Below are positions 1-10,300 of a DNA stretch of 64,000 nt, one piece after another; within the stretch, counting starts at the first letter, position 1; each line of letters opens with the position of its first letter. The position numbers and the translations under genes were made by a program. Where the stretch lies: positions 3,229,640 to 3,293,639 of the forward strand of contig KV748181.1 in assembly GCA_001692895.1 (NCBI GenBank), read 5' to 3'. The stretch is from Cenococcum geophilum 1.58. Its lineage: Eukaryota; Ascomycota; Dothideomycetes; Gloniales; Gloniaceae. The notes beneath the pieces are model-generated. The model ran no database searches, was not told the origin of the DNA, and was given only the letters and a program-made list of their open reading frames with translations.

Positions 1-629
1 TTGCGGCCTAGGCAGTAGATTTGTAAGAGGAAAATGTTAAGCAGCTTAATAAGCGCATTTAGTGGCAAATTAACAATGCAATAAGGGGACTTACTTTTGT
101 ACCACTAGATTAAAATTCCCTAAGCTTACTGGTATTTACGGACGCATCCTTTGCTAATAATAAGGACCTATTATCGCAAATCGGCTTTGTAATTGTACTT
201 ACGGACCGTAATTAAGACGCAAATATTTTGTATTAGTCCTTAATTAAATGCAAACGAGTGACCCGCAGTGTACTAGCTTCTAAACTATACATACTGGCCT
301 ATGGCTTTGATATAGCAGCCGCAATTAGATTAATAATCTAAAAGATCCTATAGTCGGAATAGTTACCCCTGGTCTTATACACCGATTTAAAGTCCCTTTA
401 TAACTGCTTAGTTAAGCTAGGTATAATATAGGAGAAGAGGCTTATGGTCGACCTAATGTGCTTACATCAGGCCTATAAACGACGCGAGATTACGGAGGTT
501 AAATGGATTAACGGCGGAAACAACCCAGCAAACGCCATGACTAAGGCAAAGCCGTATTAAGCTCTTAAAGCCTTAATTAATATAAATAAGCTTAACCTGA
601 AGGTTATAGAATGGGTAGAACGAGACTAA
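1..629 (+). pseudogene. Ty1/copia polyprotein C-terminus (RNase H end), RIP-damaged
   Basis: One frame runs from the window edge to a TAA at 627-629. It reads as the RNase H end of a fungal copia polyprotein: VFTDASFANNKDL near 133, then IGFVIVLTDRN, LASKLY, LVLYTDLKSLYNCLVKL, and near the end EVKWINGGNNPANAMTKAKP. In copia elements this domain removes the RNA strand during reverse transcription. At least seven in-frame TAA/TAG codons sit where Gln or Trp is expected (for example after LTDRN and after NILY), which is the RIP pattern. The rest of the element lies left of the window. The next feature is its probable 3' LTR. The identification is firm; activity is excluded by the stops. Confidence 0.88.
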
Positions 630-640
630 CGGAGCACTTA

Positions 641-702
641 TGGATCATTTACGGCCCGTTAGAAGGCCGTATGGTCCATCTACGGCCCGTTAGAAGACCG
701 TA
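641..702. repeat. 31-bp direct duplication after the copia stop
   Basis: Two adjacent copies of a 31-bp unit containing TACGGCCCGTTAGAAG (650-665 and 681-696). They lie between the polyprotein stop and the probable LTR, so they belong to the 3' untranslated part of the element. Confidence 0.75.
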
Positions 703-778
703 CGGTTGATTTTATGGGTCGTAAGCAGGACTTACAACTAGCTTGGAGCACCGTTTGGAAGGCAGCCTAGACGGCATC

Positions 779-1137
779 TTGGGGGGGGTCTCCTATGTAT
801 TTTCCTTTGTGTTTTATGGTTTTATTGAAGCAATTACGGAGGCTGTATATAGGTGGTTTTATTTTTCAAGTACCGCTAGTGTCTGATTACAGCACCTGTT
901 GTACCGACCGCGTGCTTACGCGTTCGGTACACAACCACTGTTTACGCGTTTGGTGCACCAACTACCTGCTTACGCATTTAATGCACCAACTACCTTGTTT
1001 ATAAAGCATTGACTAATTAGGGGGACGTATTAGTATATAGACCCCGTAGTCTGCTTCAATATAAAGGACAGTTATTATTATCCAAACGAGCATACAATAC
1101 TACACGTATTTCGTGCCCCTGGATCTGACTTATACCA
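779..1137 (+). mobile_element. Probable 3' LTR of the left-edge copia element
   Basis: This stretch follows the copia stop. It opens with a G-run (781-788) and ends near GACTTATACCA, beyond which the sequence becomes AT-rich and unrelated. A TATA-like stretch and the usual end-of-element position support an LTR. The partner LTR is outside the window, so both boundaries are estimates and no target duplication can be tested. A 69-codon open frame inside (795-1004) has no recognisable product and is treated as chance. Confidence 0.45.
901..995. repeat. About 27-bp imperfect tandem repeat, three copies and a bit
   Basis: Three successive units share a TACGCGTTCGGTACA-like core (G/T-TTACGC-A/G-TT followed by GGTRCACAAC). 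The changes between units are mostly C/T, as RIP would cause. It lies inside the probable copia LTR. Confidence 0.75.
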
Positions 1138-2243
1138 TTAAATTGGTACCGACAGTATTATATTATATTTAATTAATTTACTAATATTTTCTTACCTAAA
1201 ACTAAATTATTTAGTAATAAAGCTTAATTATTATTTTTAATGGTTATATAAGCCACTATATAATTAAGTTTTTATTATAATATATATAATATAATATATA
1301 ACTTATTTTTGTACTACTTTATTTAATATAATAACCCTTAAATCTATTATATTTTTCCTCTATAAAATTAAAATATTAGGACTAAATTATAGAGCTTATA
1401 TTTCTTAATAATATAACTTAAATTAAAGGGTACCACTTTACTAAGTATAACTATAAAGCCTAAAAAGAAGGCCTCTTAGCAAAAATAGTTAAATTTAGGT
1501 AATATACCTTTAGTATTTATCTATAGAATCTGTATAAGGGCTTTAAGTCTTTAAAGGTTGGAAATAAGCCTTTAATAGAGACTTTAAGCTTTAAATAAGC
1601 TAATAGTAATTGGTTTAATATTATAGACACTCTAAAAAAGCCTTATAATATATATTAGATAATTTATAGTCTTTATAACGAGTATATACTTAATTAAAAG
1701 ACTTAGTTACTTTTATACAAAAGAAGTTAATAACTTAAGCAACTTACTGTAGAGGCTATATATAAAGACGCTTGAATATATAGCGTGGGATCGCAGCTTA
1801 AAGGCCTTAAAGGCCCAAAATTTTATAAATAGGCAGCTATAGATCTAAATAAAAAAAATTATAAATATATAATTGATTAAATAAGGTATAGAAGAGGTAG
1901 AGGAGAAAGAGGCTAAAATAAGGGCAAAGGAGTTAAGAGTAAAGCCTTAAAAGGCGTTAGATAGAAAGGCTAGAGCCAATTTACTAAATAATACATAGGG
2001 GTAGAATATTAGATTGATTTGATTAAGTATAGATAGCTTTAAAAGTGGTGGGGTTTAAATCGCTTAAGTGGCTAAGTTTAGGGGTAGCCGAGTTCTAGGG
2101 GTCCGAGCTTACCTAAAACGACCGCGTATAGTATAAAGTAGGTATACTAGTAGACGCCTAGTAGATTATATCCGTATATAAAGTTCTATTAGAATATAGA
2201 TTAGGTTCTCTATTTTTATTTAAGGTAATTATATAACAGCTAT
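1138..2243 (+). pseudogene. AT-rich stretch with a weak trace of a pogo/Fot-like transposase C-terminus
   Basis: Most of this interval is AT-rich with no recognisable gene. Between about 1690 and 2030 one plus frame, broken by many TAA/TAG codons, reads RSLKALKAQNFINRQL followed by a lysine/glutamate-rich tail (EEVEEKEAKIRAKELR). That resembles the coiled, basic C-terminal tail of fungal pogo/Fot-type DDE transposases. No catalytic block or terminal repeats could be placed, so the family call is tentative. The hAT derivative that follows is inserted at the right end of this interval. Confidence 0.25.
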
Positions 2244-2251
2244 AGCTTACC

Positions 2252-3248
2252 TAGTGCTTTTATTAGTATTCGGTATTGATTAGCGATATTAAATATTAAA
2301 TATTAAAAGTTCAATATCAATATCAATACAGTATGTTTAATACTAAAAGATTTTGATTTTTGATTTTTTTTAGAGTTAAGGTGGTAAAAATAAGGCAGAT
2401 ATATTAGTAAGTGACTCTCGGGCCTCTTTATAATACGTGCGTATTTTAGATTTGTTAGGTAAACCTATAAAAAGTAAAACTTACTAAGTATTAAATTAGA
2501 TCTTATAAGACATCGTATATAATATTATTTAATTTTAACAATTTTTACACCCCCTTATATACTCACCCTTTAATTAACGCCATGCCTCCCTTATCTACCA
2601 TTATAATTAAGGACGATAATATTTCTTCCTCTGCTATTTCTAAGCTTAATTCTAATCAGTTTACCCACTCTAGTAACAACGACGCGTCGAGCGACTCTAC
2701 ATCAAATACACTACCCATAACCACCCCTAAGTCGCCTCGTAAAAGGCGCAGGTTAGCTACTTCTTCTTAGCATAGCGCTGCAGTAGTAGCTTGATCTAAC
2801 TTATAGAGCTAACTACCTACGACTAATATATTATCTATACTGTTAATATTGGCAGAAGCTGAGCGAGTCTTTTTAGGTGTATGGTAAACAATCTTATAGG
2901 ATCGCAAGCTATTAAAGAGTATGAATATTAAATATACGGAGTGCTTAAAGAGTTGGCTATAAAGTAATATTACTGCGGGAGGAGGCTTATGGCGACAAAT
3001 GTAGTATAAGAGGCTTTTAAGCTCTTAGCAGAATTTAGAGAGCAGCTAATATCTACTACACCACACCAAGGATCACGAAGGTGACGATAGTGGTGAGAGA
3101 GCAGTTGCGAGAGAGTAGCTATTTTGAAGCTCTACGAGAGCCTAGGGGCATAGAGCGTTTAATTAAAACACTATGCAAAGACTGTACTATATTTAATATC
3201 AATATCAATACGGCCTTATACTGATATTGAATACTAATAAAAGTACTA
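2252..3248 (+). mobile_element. hAT-family transposon derivative, 997 bp, with 8-bp target duplication
   Basis: The ends form an imperfect inverted repeat of about 29 bp: the left starts TAGTGCTTTTATTAGTATTC and the reverse complement of the right starts TAGTACTTTTATTAGTATTC. Flanking it is a perfect 8-bp direct repeat AGCTTACC at 2244-2251 and 3249-3256. An 8-bp duplication and a TAGNG-type terminus are hallmarks of hAT elements. The interior carries a fused N- and C-terminal transposase remnant (next entry). The size is far below a full fungal hAT (2-4 kb), so this is an internally deleted, non-autonomous copy. Confidence 0.88.
2582..3051 (+). pseudogene. Internally deleted hAT transposase: N-terminus fused to the hAT dimerisation domain
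   Basis: From ATG 2582 the first 62 codons are open and Ser/Asn/Thr-rich, ending in a basic PRKRRR stretch that could be a nuclear localisation signal. After a TAG the same frame continues into LAEAERVFLGVW, DRKLLKSMNI and KYTECLKSWL. This is the signature of the C-terminal hAT dimerisation domain, normally about 500 residues further along. The BED zinc finger and the DDE catalytic region are missing, so the deletion joined the two ends in frame. In-frame stops at probable Gln/Trp codons show later RIP. The original product would have been a small dimerising protein without catalysis. The family call is strong; a regulatory role is only inference. Confidence 0.8.
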
Positions 3249-3256
3249 AGCTTACC

Positions 3257-4202
3257 TAAAAGAATAGCGGCGGCTTAAAGATCTTATATAATCTCTTATA
3301 GAGCTATAACTCTATCCTAAAGACTTTCTAGTTATTAACTATAGGGCTATTAAGACCTAATTGCAGGCAATTGTCTCTTAGAGCTATAGTTCGCCTAAAA
3401 GTATAGCGATAGCTTAAAAATAAGCTATAGCTTTAAGATTAACTATACGTAATTAAGTCTTACCCTACTAGCAGACGCTCTTTTCTTACCCTAAATAGGC
3501 CTTTTTTCCTACTGGGTTTTAGCTATAGGTTAAGGTTTTTATTAAGACTACTTAGCTAATCTTTCTCTCTATTTTTCTATATAGTAAGACTTTAGTATTA
3601 TTTACCTTTTTATATATAGAAATTTATTTATTTAGGTATATAAGCTAGAAGCTAGCCTTAATAAAGGAGGGGGGGAAGGTGGCATAAGGGGTATTTTATT
3701 CCTTACTTAGGTGTATTACCTAAGGGCCGCTTAGGGGTAGCTAAGGCCTAGCTAAAGGCTAGGCTTAGTACCTTCTTATAAGTACCTTAGGCTTATAGCC
3801 CTTTCCCTCCTTATTAGCTTATCTTTATATTAGGGTATTATTATACCTACTCTTTACTATATTGTCTTCTTCTATTAACTCTTTTTATAACTTATACTTA
3901 GCTTACTAACTCCCTACTATATACCTAGGCAATATACCTTATACTTATTTCTTACTTCCTAAAATATATAATTAAAGGCCTCTATTACTACCTTTAAGAA
4001 CCTATCTCTTATATTACTATATTAGTTAAGTAACTATATTTTACTATTTACAGTATTATTAATAAAGTGTATACCCTAATGCGTGGAGACTACTATAATG
4101 CCCTTATATATAGCTCGTTAATTTCCTAGAGTTAAATACCTAGGTATATTATCTTACCTACTTGAAGCTTTCTTTTTATATAAGAGTGCCTTATTCTAAT
4201 TT
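3257..4202. other. Unassigned AT-rich stretch, possible end of another LTR element
   Basis: No coding frame is recognisable. The first 230 bp hold several related short segments (AGCTTACC-TAAAAG-ATAGCG near 3249 and GCCTAAAAGTATAGCG near 3392). A purine run at 3664-3680 (AAAGGAGGGGGGGAAGG) looks like a polypurine tract followed by TGGCATAAGG, so 3680-4202 could be part of an LTR cut off by the gypsy A0 LTR at 4203. This reading is weak. Confidence 0.3.
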
Positions 4203-4217
4203 TATAACAAAGCCTTA

Positions 4218-4786
4218 TAGCCTATAACACCTCTAGTGTCCCCCCCTCCGTGTGCGCGCGTGACACACCTAATTTCGCTACATCTGTAGGGTGTAGTACG
4301 TGGCTAGGGCTTAAGCCACGGCCCACATCGAATTCGGAGCTCGATTTTGAAGCTGTTCTAAACTCCCCTCTCACCAAAAGTCGTGATATTGCCTCTAGAT
4401 CTTAGTGTTTTACCCTATTGCCTTTCTTAATATGGCTCTATATGGGCGACTGGCAGCACGCCTTTATTAAAATCCTTCTTGTAGTCGGCGCTAGTAAGCG
4501 TATATGGGCGAGTAGAGGGACTACCTATAGAGGTAGGAGCAGGGCGTTTGGGGCTTATATTAATAAGAGAAAGAAGTCTTATAACACTACGATCTAGAAT
4601 AAATATTACGACTTTTAGTAAGGGAGAGAAGTTTAGAATAGCTTCAAAATCGAGCTCCGAATTCAATGTGGGCCGTGGCTTAAGCCCTAGCCACGTACTA
4701 CACCCTGTAGACGTAGCAAAATTAGGTGTGTGTCGCGCGCGCATATAGGGGGAAGGGGGGGGGGACACTAGAGGTGTTACAGGCTG
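4218..4786. mobile_element. Long-armed MITE of Tc1/mariner type (TA target)
   Basis: The two ends are inverted copies for roughly 190 bp: the left arm (4218 to about 4413) contains CACCTCTAGTGTCCCC, CACGTACTAC-type and GGAGCTCGATTTTGAAGC segments, and the right arm (about 4577-4786) is the reverse complement with mostly C/T differences. Both sides are flanked by TA (4216-4217, 4787-4788). The uninterrupted target is visible in the A2 LTR (AGCCTTATAG at 32034-32043). No transposase is present; the two open frames inside (4427-4768 minus, 4548-4748 plus) are mirror images made by the arms. The TA target and the size fit a mariner/pogo MITE; the parent element is not in the window. Confidence 0.85.
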
Positions 4787-5166
4787 TATAGGAAATACTA
4801 TAGTAAACTTATTAATAGGCTAGGTATATAGGTAAACGAAAAGTTAATAACGTAAATATAACTAGTAAAGTAGGTTATCTAATATATTAACTCTAATTAT
4901 ATTCTAAGATTTACTGTAAAGAAGAGAACTATCTAAGTAAAGACTATAGTCCTTTAAATATATAATACTGCGCCTATAAAATATGCTAAGTACGTTAGTA
5001 TATTAGTATATCCCTTACATTCCTATTTCCCTATATTTCTATATTATAAACTTATAATATAACTAGCCTTATAACTTAGTTTCCCTTATTTTATAGCTTA
5101 ATTAGTTTTAGCGCCTTCTATACTATCTTAACTAGCTTATTTATATCTCTTTTTAGTAGTTATAAT

Positions 5167-5334
5167 TATAAAGGCTTAGTTAAAAGAACAAGAATCTATT
5201 AGTAGCTAGTAAACAAGAATTCTAAAACGAGGACTAGAAGAAGGTCGAGGAAAGGATATATCTATATATATGGCGCCAAGGCTTGGCCGAGCTCGGCCAA
5301 GCCCCTAACTAGGGTCTGTAACAGTGTTATAACA
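5167..5334 (-). mobile_element. Solo LTR, family I, 168 bp, in the A0 LTR
   Basis: This segment is absent from the A1 and A2 LTRs at the same place. It is flanked by a perfect 5-bp repeat ATAAT (5162-5166, 5335-5339). Read on the minus strand it starts TGTTATAACACTG and ends CTTTATA (CA mutated to TA), with a TATATATA-type promoter stretch. A second copy sits in the A1 LTR (20119-20249 plus 22174-22206). No internal sequence of the parent element is seen in the window. Confidence 0.85.
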
Positions 5335-5527
5335 ATAATACTACTAATATAAGGTCTATAACACTATCCCCCTTCTTTTTATCTTTGTCTTTAAAGATAC
5401 CTTTTATCTCTAAGTCGTCTATTAGAGGTATAGTATTCTTATTTTTAATTTAATAACCTTTATTATTTTTAATACCTTTTATTAGATCCTCTATATCTAA
5501 TTATTATAATTAGCTAATAACTACTAT

Positions 5528-5790
5528 ACTATTATAGGAGGGTACGACCACTCTTAAATAGGAAGTTATGGTGCTATTAGTCTATCTATTAGTTAGTTAG
5601 TTAGTTAGTTATAATTAGTTAAAATTAATTAGTAATAAGCAGTTAGTAAGAGAAGTAAGAATATATTTCTGGTAGGTTTATAATATATAAAAAGGAGGTA
5701 AAAAGGGAAGCCGAAGGCTCTATAAATATAAGAAAATGCTAAAACACTAGGCGTTATCTAATCTATACCACTATATACCTCCCCTACTAA
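5528..5790 (-). mobile_element. Possible LTR of an unidentified minus-strand retroelement
   Basis: Homology to gypsy A stops near 5527. At 5779-5785 the plus strand reads CCTCCCC, a possible polypurine tract on the minus strand, and the sequence to its left holds a TATATTTATAG-like promoter when read on the minus strand. Position and composition suggest a 3' LTR, but no partner LTR was found and the left boundary is arbitrary. It contains a TTAG microsatellite. Confidence 0.3.
5589..5610. repeat. TTAG microsatellite
   Basis: Five and a half uninterrupted copies of the tetranucleotide. Confidence 0.85.
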
Positions 5791-5812
5791 GAACGTTGTC
5801 CCCTAACGTTCT
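5790..5812. other. Perfect 8-bp hairpin next to a polypurine-like tract
   Basis: AGAACGTT and AACGTTCT are separated by 7 bases. It lies just beyond the possible polypurine tract of the element to the left, so it may be the 3' end of that element's untranslated region. Confidence 0.4.
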
Positions 5813-6000
5813 ATACTATAAAAGAATAGCCAAACAAGTATAGCAAAAGTAGAATAGAAAAGAAAAGTATATCCCTAAAAGAATGTAGGTAACCTTATCC
5901 TTAACCCTTCTATAAAACTATTCTACGGTACCCTTTTATTATCTATAGCTAAGATCTAATCTTCCTACTAGTAGCAACTAGGATAGTAGTAAACCAGAAA

Positions 6001-6090
6001 TAATAACGGCAGTAGTAACAGCAGTAACAGCAGTAGTAGTAGTAATAGTAGTAATAGTAATGGTAATAGAAATAGTAATAAAAGTAGATA
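6001..6090. repeat. Degenerate CAG/TAG trinucleotide tract
   Basis: A run of AGT/AAC/AGC triplets (CAG, TAG, TAA on the plus strand). RIP of a CAG/CAA tract would give this mixture. The leucine-rich open frame on the opposite strand (5968-6177) is a by-product of the repeat and not a gene. The flanks to about 6290 hold nothing recognisable. Confidence 0.7.
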
Positions 6091-6289
6091 TCTAGCGTAG
6101 TAAAATAAAATAGAACGGTTAGTAGTAGAACGGTTAGTAATAGAATAGTTAGTAGAATAACTTAGTCCGTATAGCAAGCAGTAAGATATCTAGTAGTAGA
6201 ACTTTTAATAGCAGAACCCTTTGCAGAAGCAGAACGGTTAATAACGGAACGGTTGGTAGTAGTCGGTTGGAGGCAGCTAGTTAGGTGGC

Positions 6290-7156
6290 GGCGGGGCGAT
6301 TAAAACGGTAGGGTATGGNGGTTGGGAGAGTAATAGTAGAACAGTTAAAATAGTATTAGGCCTAGAACAGGTCGGTTAGAACAATTGGACGGTATAATCG
6401 ATCTAGCAGCGGTATAGATCTAGAACAGTAGAGATAGAGCAGTTGGTTGAGACAGCAGGGACAAAATAGCTGGACAGAATAGTGACAGCGGCGGCGGCAG
6501 TGGCAGCGGCAGGGCAGTTGACTAAGGCTCTAGATTGATTCGATCGTGCAGACGGTTGTTCGATTGATTAAGACTTTGCATCTGGCTGTGCATCGGTTTC
6601 TGCATTAGGCTCTACGTTGAGGCTCTATCCGTGGCTTTGCATCGTATAAGGCTCGCATCTGTGGGCGTTAAGTGATCGACTAATTGAGCAAGGGCGGCTC
6701 CAAAACGTTGACTGGCGATGCTTCCGATAATCTACCGACCGTGTACTGATTTCCTACGTAGGCCTAGTGTCTACGTGCGTGCCTGCATACCTGCTTTGAC
6801 TGCTGGACGAAGACTATCTAATTGGTTGGCGACGACGTGCTGCAACTGATCGTTCGGTCGTTTGATTAAGGTAGAAAGTCGGCCCGGTTAAAGGCTCTAA
6901 CTGTCCTGATTTGAATGCGGAGACGGCGTTTAACTGATCGAGATTTGATGAGGCCCTGGCTTGACTCAAGGTGCCTTTTGCTGCATGTACGACTAAGGCT
7001 TTGCATCCGCAGACAATTGGTCGAAACTTCCGTCTAGACGTACGATCGGTCAAGGCTCCGCATCCGCCGTTCGATCAAGGCTTTGCATATATATGGCGTC
7101 CAGTTAAGCTGCCGTACTGTTGTCCAATTAAGGCTCTGCACCCATATGCTCCATAT
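6290..7156. repeat. R repeat family, block 1
   Basis: This is a GC-moderate block in which a degenerate motif like CGATTAAGGCTCTGCATC recurs at irregular, roughly 20-45 bp spacing (clear examples near 6560, 6600, 7000, 7055, 7085, 7130). Ordered landmarks (CTGATTTCCTA then GGCCTAGTG at 6747; GTCGGCCCGGTTAAAGGCTC at 6879; GGCCCTGGCTTGACTC at 6952) recur in the same order in block 2 and in part in block 3. The minus-strand 79-codon frame here and the block 2 translation share LSQARA-type stretches, so the repeat either was once coding or simply keeps its phase. Block 1 ends exactly at the copia insertion; block 2 continues beyond it. Confidence 0.65.
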
Positions 7157-7360
7157 TGATGAACTGAATGATATTGAATGAATGAATGAAGCTATGGAAT
7201 CTAACTACGAGGAATATAGGCCTTGATATAGGCCTATATCTACGGGGTCCGGAGTAACTACTACGGATACTGAAGTAGTTGCTGCGGAGACCGAATAAGA
7301 AGGGACTCTGCTTATGTAAGCAGGAAACGCATATGGAGAACCCCTCCAGTACCATCGTTA
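7157..7360 (-). repeat. Copia 3' LTR
   Basis: 204 bp, starting on the plus strand TGATGAACTG and ending CGTTA. It differs from the 5' LTR at nine positions, all transitions, eight of them with T or A here. Confidence 0.92.
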
Positions 7361-7370
7361 TACCCCCTAG
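7361..7370 (-). other. placeholder
   Basis: placeholder. Confidence 0.
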
Positions 7371-10300
7371 TGCTCTACTAAAACAGAAGCAGATCCTTCC
7401 TAAATTAGTGTTGAACTTATTTATATATAAAAGAAACACCTCGTAATCCTCCGAGTGTATTGTGGGTCCTATTTAACCTCTCCCTAAGCTATAATCGATC
7501 ACCCGTTATAAGCTCTATATCGTTCCCATCCCCTATTTAAAAGTCGTTAGCATTAGTTAGAGTTGTTAAATGGCGTACCCTCCGAGGTTTTGCCGACCTG
7601 TGTACGATTTCCTACTTAGGTTTAGTGTTTATGTTGTATTAAATAAGGCCTAGCTGCTTAACAAAGTTCCTAAACTAAGTTGTTAATAGTGGCTTTGTAA
7701 GACCGTTTGCTACTATACTGCTTGTAGGCACGTACTATAGGTGGATTACGCCGCTTTAAACCTTGTTACGAATGTAGTGCTAGTATAGCTTAAAGTGCTT
7801 AGTGCGCGCGTGGTAGTTGTCGCTTTTTATAAGGCTAATAGCTGGTTAATTGTCGCCATATAGATATATCGGTAATAGATCCTTTCTAGTGTAGCCCAAA
7901 TTAGTAAGCAATTAATAGAGCTATAAGGCTTCTTTAGCCGCATGCGTTATTGCTATATACTTAGCCTCTATAGTAGAGGTTATAAGAATTAACTGCTTAC
8001 TTAACTTATATAAAACTGGGCTACCCGCTAGCTTATAGATATAGCTAGAAGTTAACTTACTATTAACCGCATCTATAAACGCTGCATTGCTATAGCCGTG
8101 TAGCTATAGGTTAGGTATATCGCCTAGTGCGCTTCCGCTATACTTCCTATTATAATTAGGCGTAGTATAGTCCGTAGCTAACGCTTTAGCGAAGGCTTTC
8201 GGAGGTGGCTACTGCCCTTAGGGTAAGCCAAACTCTATACCTAAGTCGATCGTCCCTATATAGTAGGCGAGTATCTGTATTATGGCGTTTATATATAGTT
8301 TGGTAGGGTTGTATAGGAACTAATAGAGCTTCCCTATAGCCTAGGCTATATTAGACTGAGTCCAATTATATAGATATAGTAGAGAGCCTATTAGCGATTG
8401 ATACCGTTTTACTAGCTCTGGTGGAGCTTGATCCTTAAGCTTACGTGGCTTAAAGTCTACTATAGATGGGTGGATTAGTGTAAAGGCTAGTGCGTAGTCT
8501 TCTATATAGAACGTATGTAGGATCTTCCTAATATAGGTGTCCTGTACTAGTCGAATTGATCCCGCTTAGCGGTTCCTTATAATTTAAATACCTAGGTAGT
8601 ACATAATTAGGCCTAAGTCTCTCACTTTGTACTTGTTCCTAAGTGCTTCTTTAAGTAGTTTAATCGTCTGTATATCTCGTCTAATTAAGATAAGATTATC
8701 GACGTAGACAATAATAATTTGGCTGCTTTGCTGGCTGACGAAGACGCATAGGTTAGCTGGAATTGGTATATATTTAAGGGTAATAAGGAAGCTCTTAAGC
8801 TCCTTATATTAAAGACGTGGCGCCTACTTAAGACCGTAGAGAGCCTTAAGTAGTAGGCCTATAAGGGCAACGCCGTCCTTTTAATATTAACGGTATCCTT
8901 CTGGCAGCTGAATATAGATATTCTTGCGGTTAAGCTTCCTATTAAGGAAGGCCGTAATTACGTCTAAGTGCTTGCACTTTAGATCGTATGCGGCAACTAG
9001 GGCTATTAGTAGCTTAAATATACTAGGTTAAACGACGCTTATAAATATGTCGCCATAGTTAATTCCTAGACGCTGCTTATTACCGCGTAATACTAGCTAT
9101 GCTTTCTATTTAAATAGGACATTATTCTCATTAAATTTATATATAAAGACCCATTTAATAGGTAGAGCCTTAGCTCTAAGTGGAAGTTTAATAATCTTAA
9201 ATAAGATATTTATTATTTAAGACTCTTATTCCTTATCTACCGCAGCCTTCCACTCCTTCTTAAATATTAAATTTATGGCTTTCTTCCAGTTCCGTGGCTC
9301 TAGAGGTAGTCCTTTAGTTATTTTTATCTACTAAGGCTGCGATAGAGTACTTGTAAATATATAGGTAAAGGACGGGGTAAGGTAGGTAGCCTTTATAGCC
9401 GGCTCCTTCCTTTTAGTTCTATAGAGTACGCTATAGTTAAGCCGTGGCTTTAACCGTGTATAAGTGTTCGCTATAGGTTTAGGTTCCTTATTTAAGTACT
9501 TAGTTAGAATCTATTCCAGATCCTCCTAGTAGATATTTTTTAGGGAAGTCCCTTCTTAATAGAGGTGTCCTCCTAGATTAGGAAGCTCTTGCTAGTTAAG
9601 GCCTGCCTATTCGTTATTAGTAAGGGGAGGTTGATTGAGCTGCGGTGCGATATTGTAATCGCCAGAGGCACCCCCCGACTAAGAGTTACCCCCTAACTAT
9701 AAGGCCCGAGAGACCTTATCTACCTCCTACGGTAACCGAGAAGCCTTACTTCCTTCCTGTAGTGACTAAGAAGCCTTACTTCTTTCCTGCGGTGACCAAG
9801 AGACCTCTGGTGTAGTGTCTTCGGTAGGAAGTTCCTTAAGTAATATTTAGTAGATATTATTATCGCCACCTTCTTCCTTACTGATTGGTGTAGTAAGAAA
9901 GGTTCCTAATTTATTAAAGGTAACGCTACTTAATTGAATAACCCTATTTTTATAAGGTAGATAGACGCGATATATATATAAGCCTTTATAGCTAACTAAT
10001 TATCCTTTTTAAGCTCTTGTAATAAACTTATTACCCTACTACCGCTAAGGGTCTTTTTTATTAATAAGGACGTAGGCGGGATAGCTATAGATCTTCTAGT
10101 TAGTGTACGTAATTATAGAATTAGTATTACCTAGGGTGAGAGCTATTGCTTAAGCGGGCGGAGCTTTGTCCTTATTAACTAATATAGGTAATATATTGAG
10201 CCTATATATAGCTGCCTTAGCGACTTTAGGCTAGAGCTTTAGTGGCAATTAAGTCTTAATTAATATCACCCTAACCCTTTCTTTAACTAGGTAATTGGCC

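Larger units (their letters stand above)
4203..5527 (-). mobile_element. Gypsy family A, copy A0: 3' LTR with two insertions plus a stub of internal sequence
   Basis: The LTR (4203-5363) aligns with those of A1 and A2 (starts TATAACAAAGCC, shared AACTCTAATTATATTCTAAG, ends near GTCTATAACA). After subtracting a MITE (4218-4786) and a solo LTR (5167-5334), with their duplicated target bases, about 417 bp remain, equal to the 419-420 bp A2 LTRs. At 5364 a pyrimidine run (CTATCCCCCTTC) is the complement of a polypurine tract, so the element points to the minus strand. About 165 bp of internal sequence continue to about 5527, matching A1 from 22815, then homology stops. The element is a truncated relic. 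Confidence 0.82.
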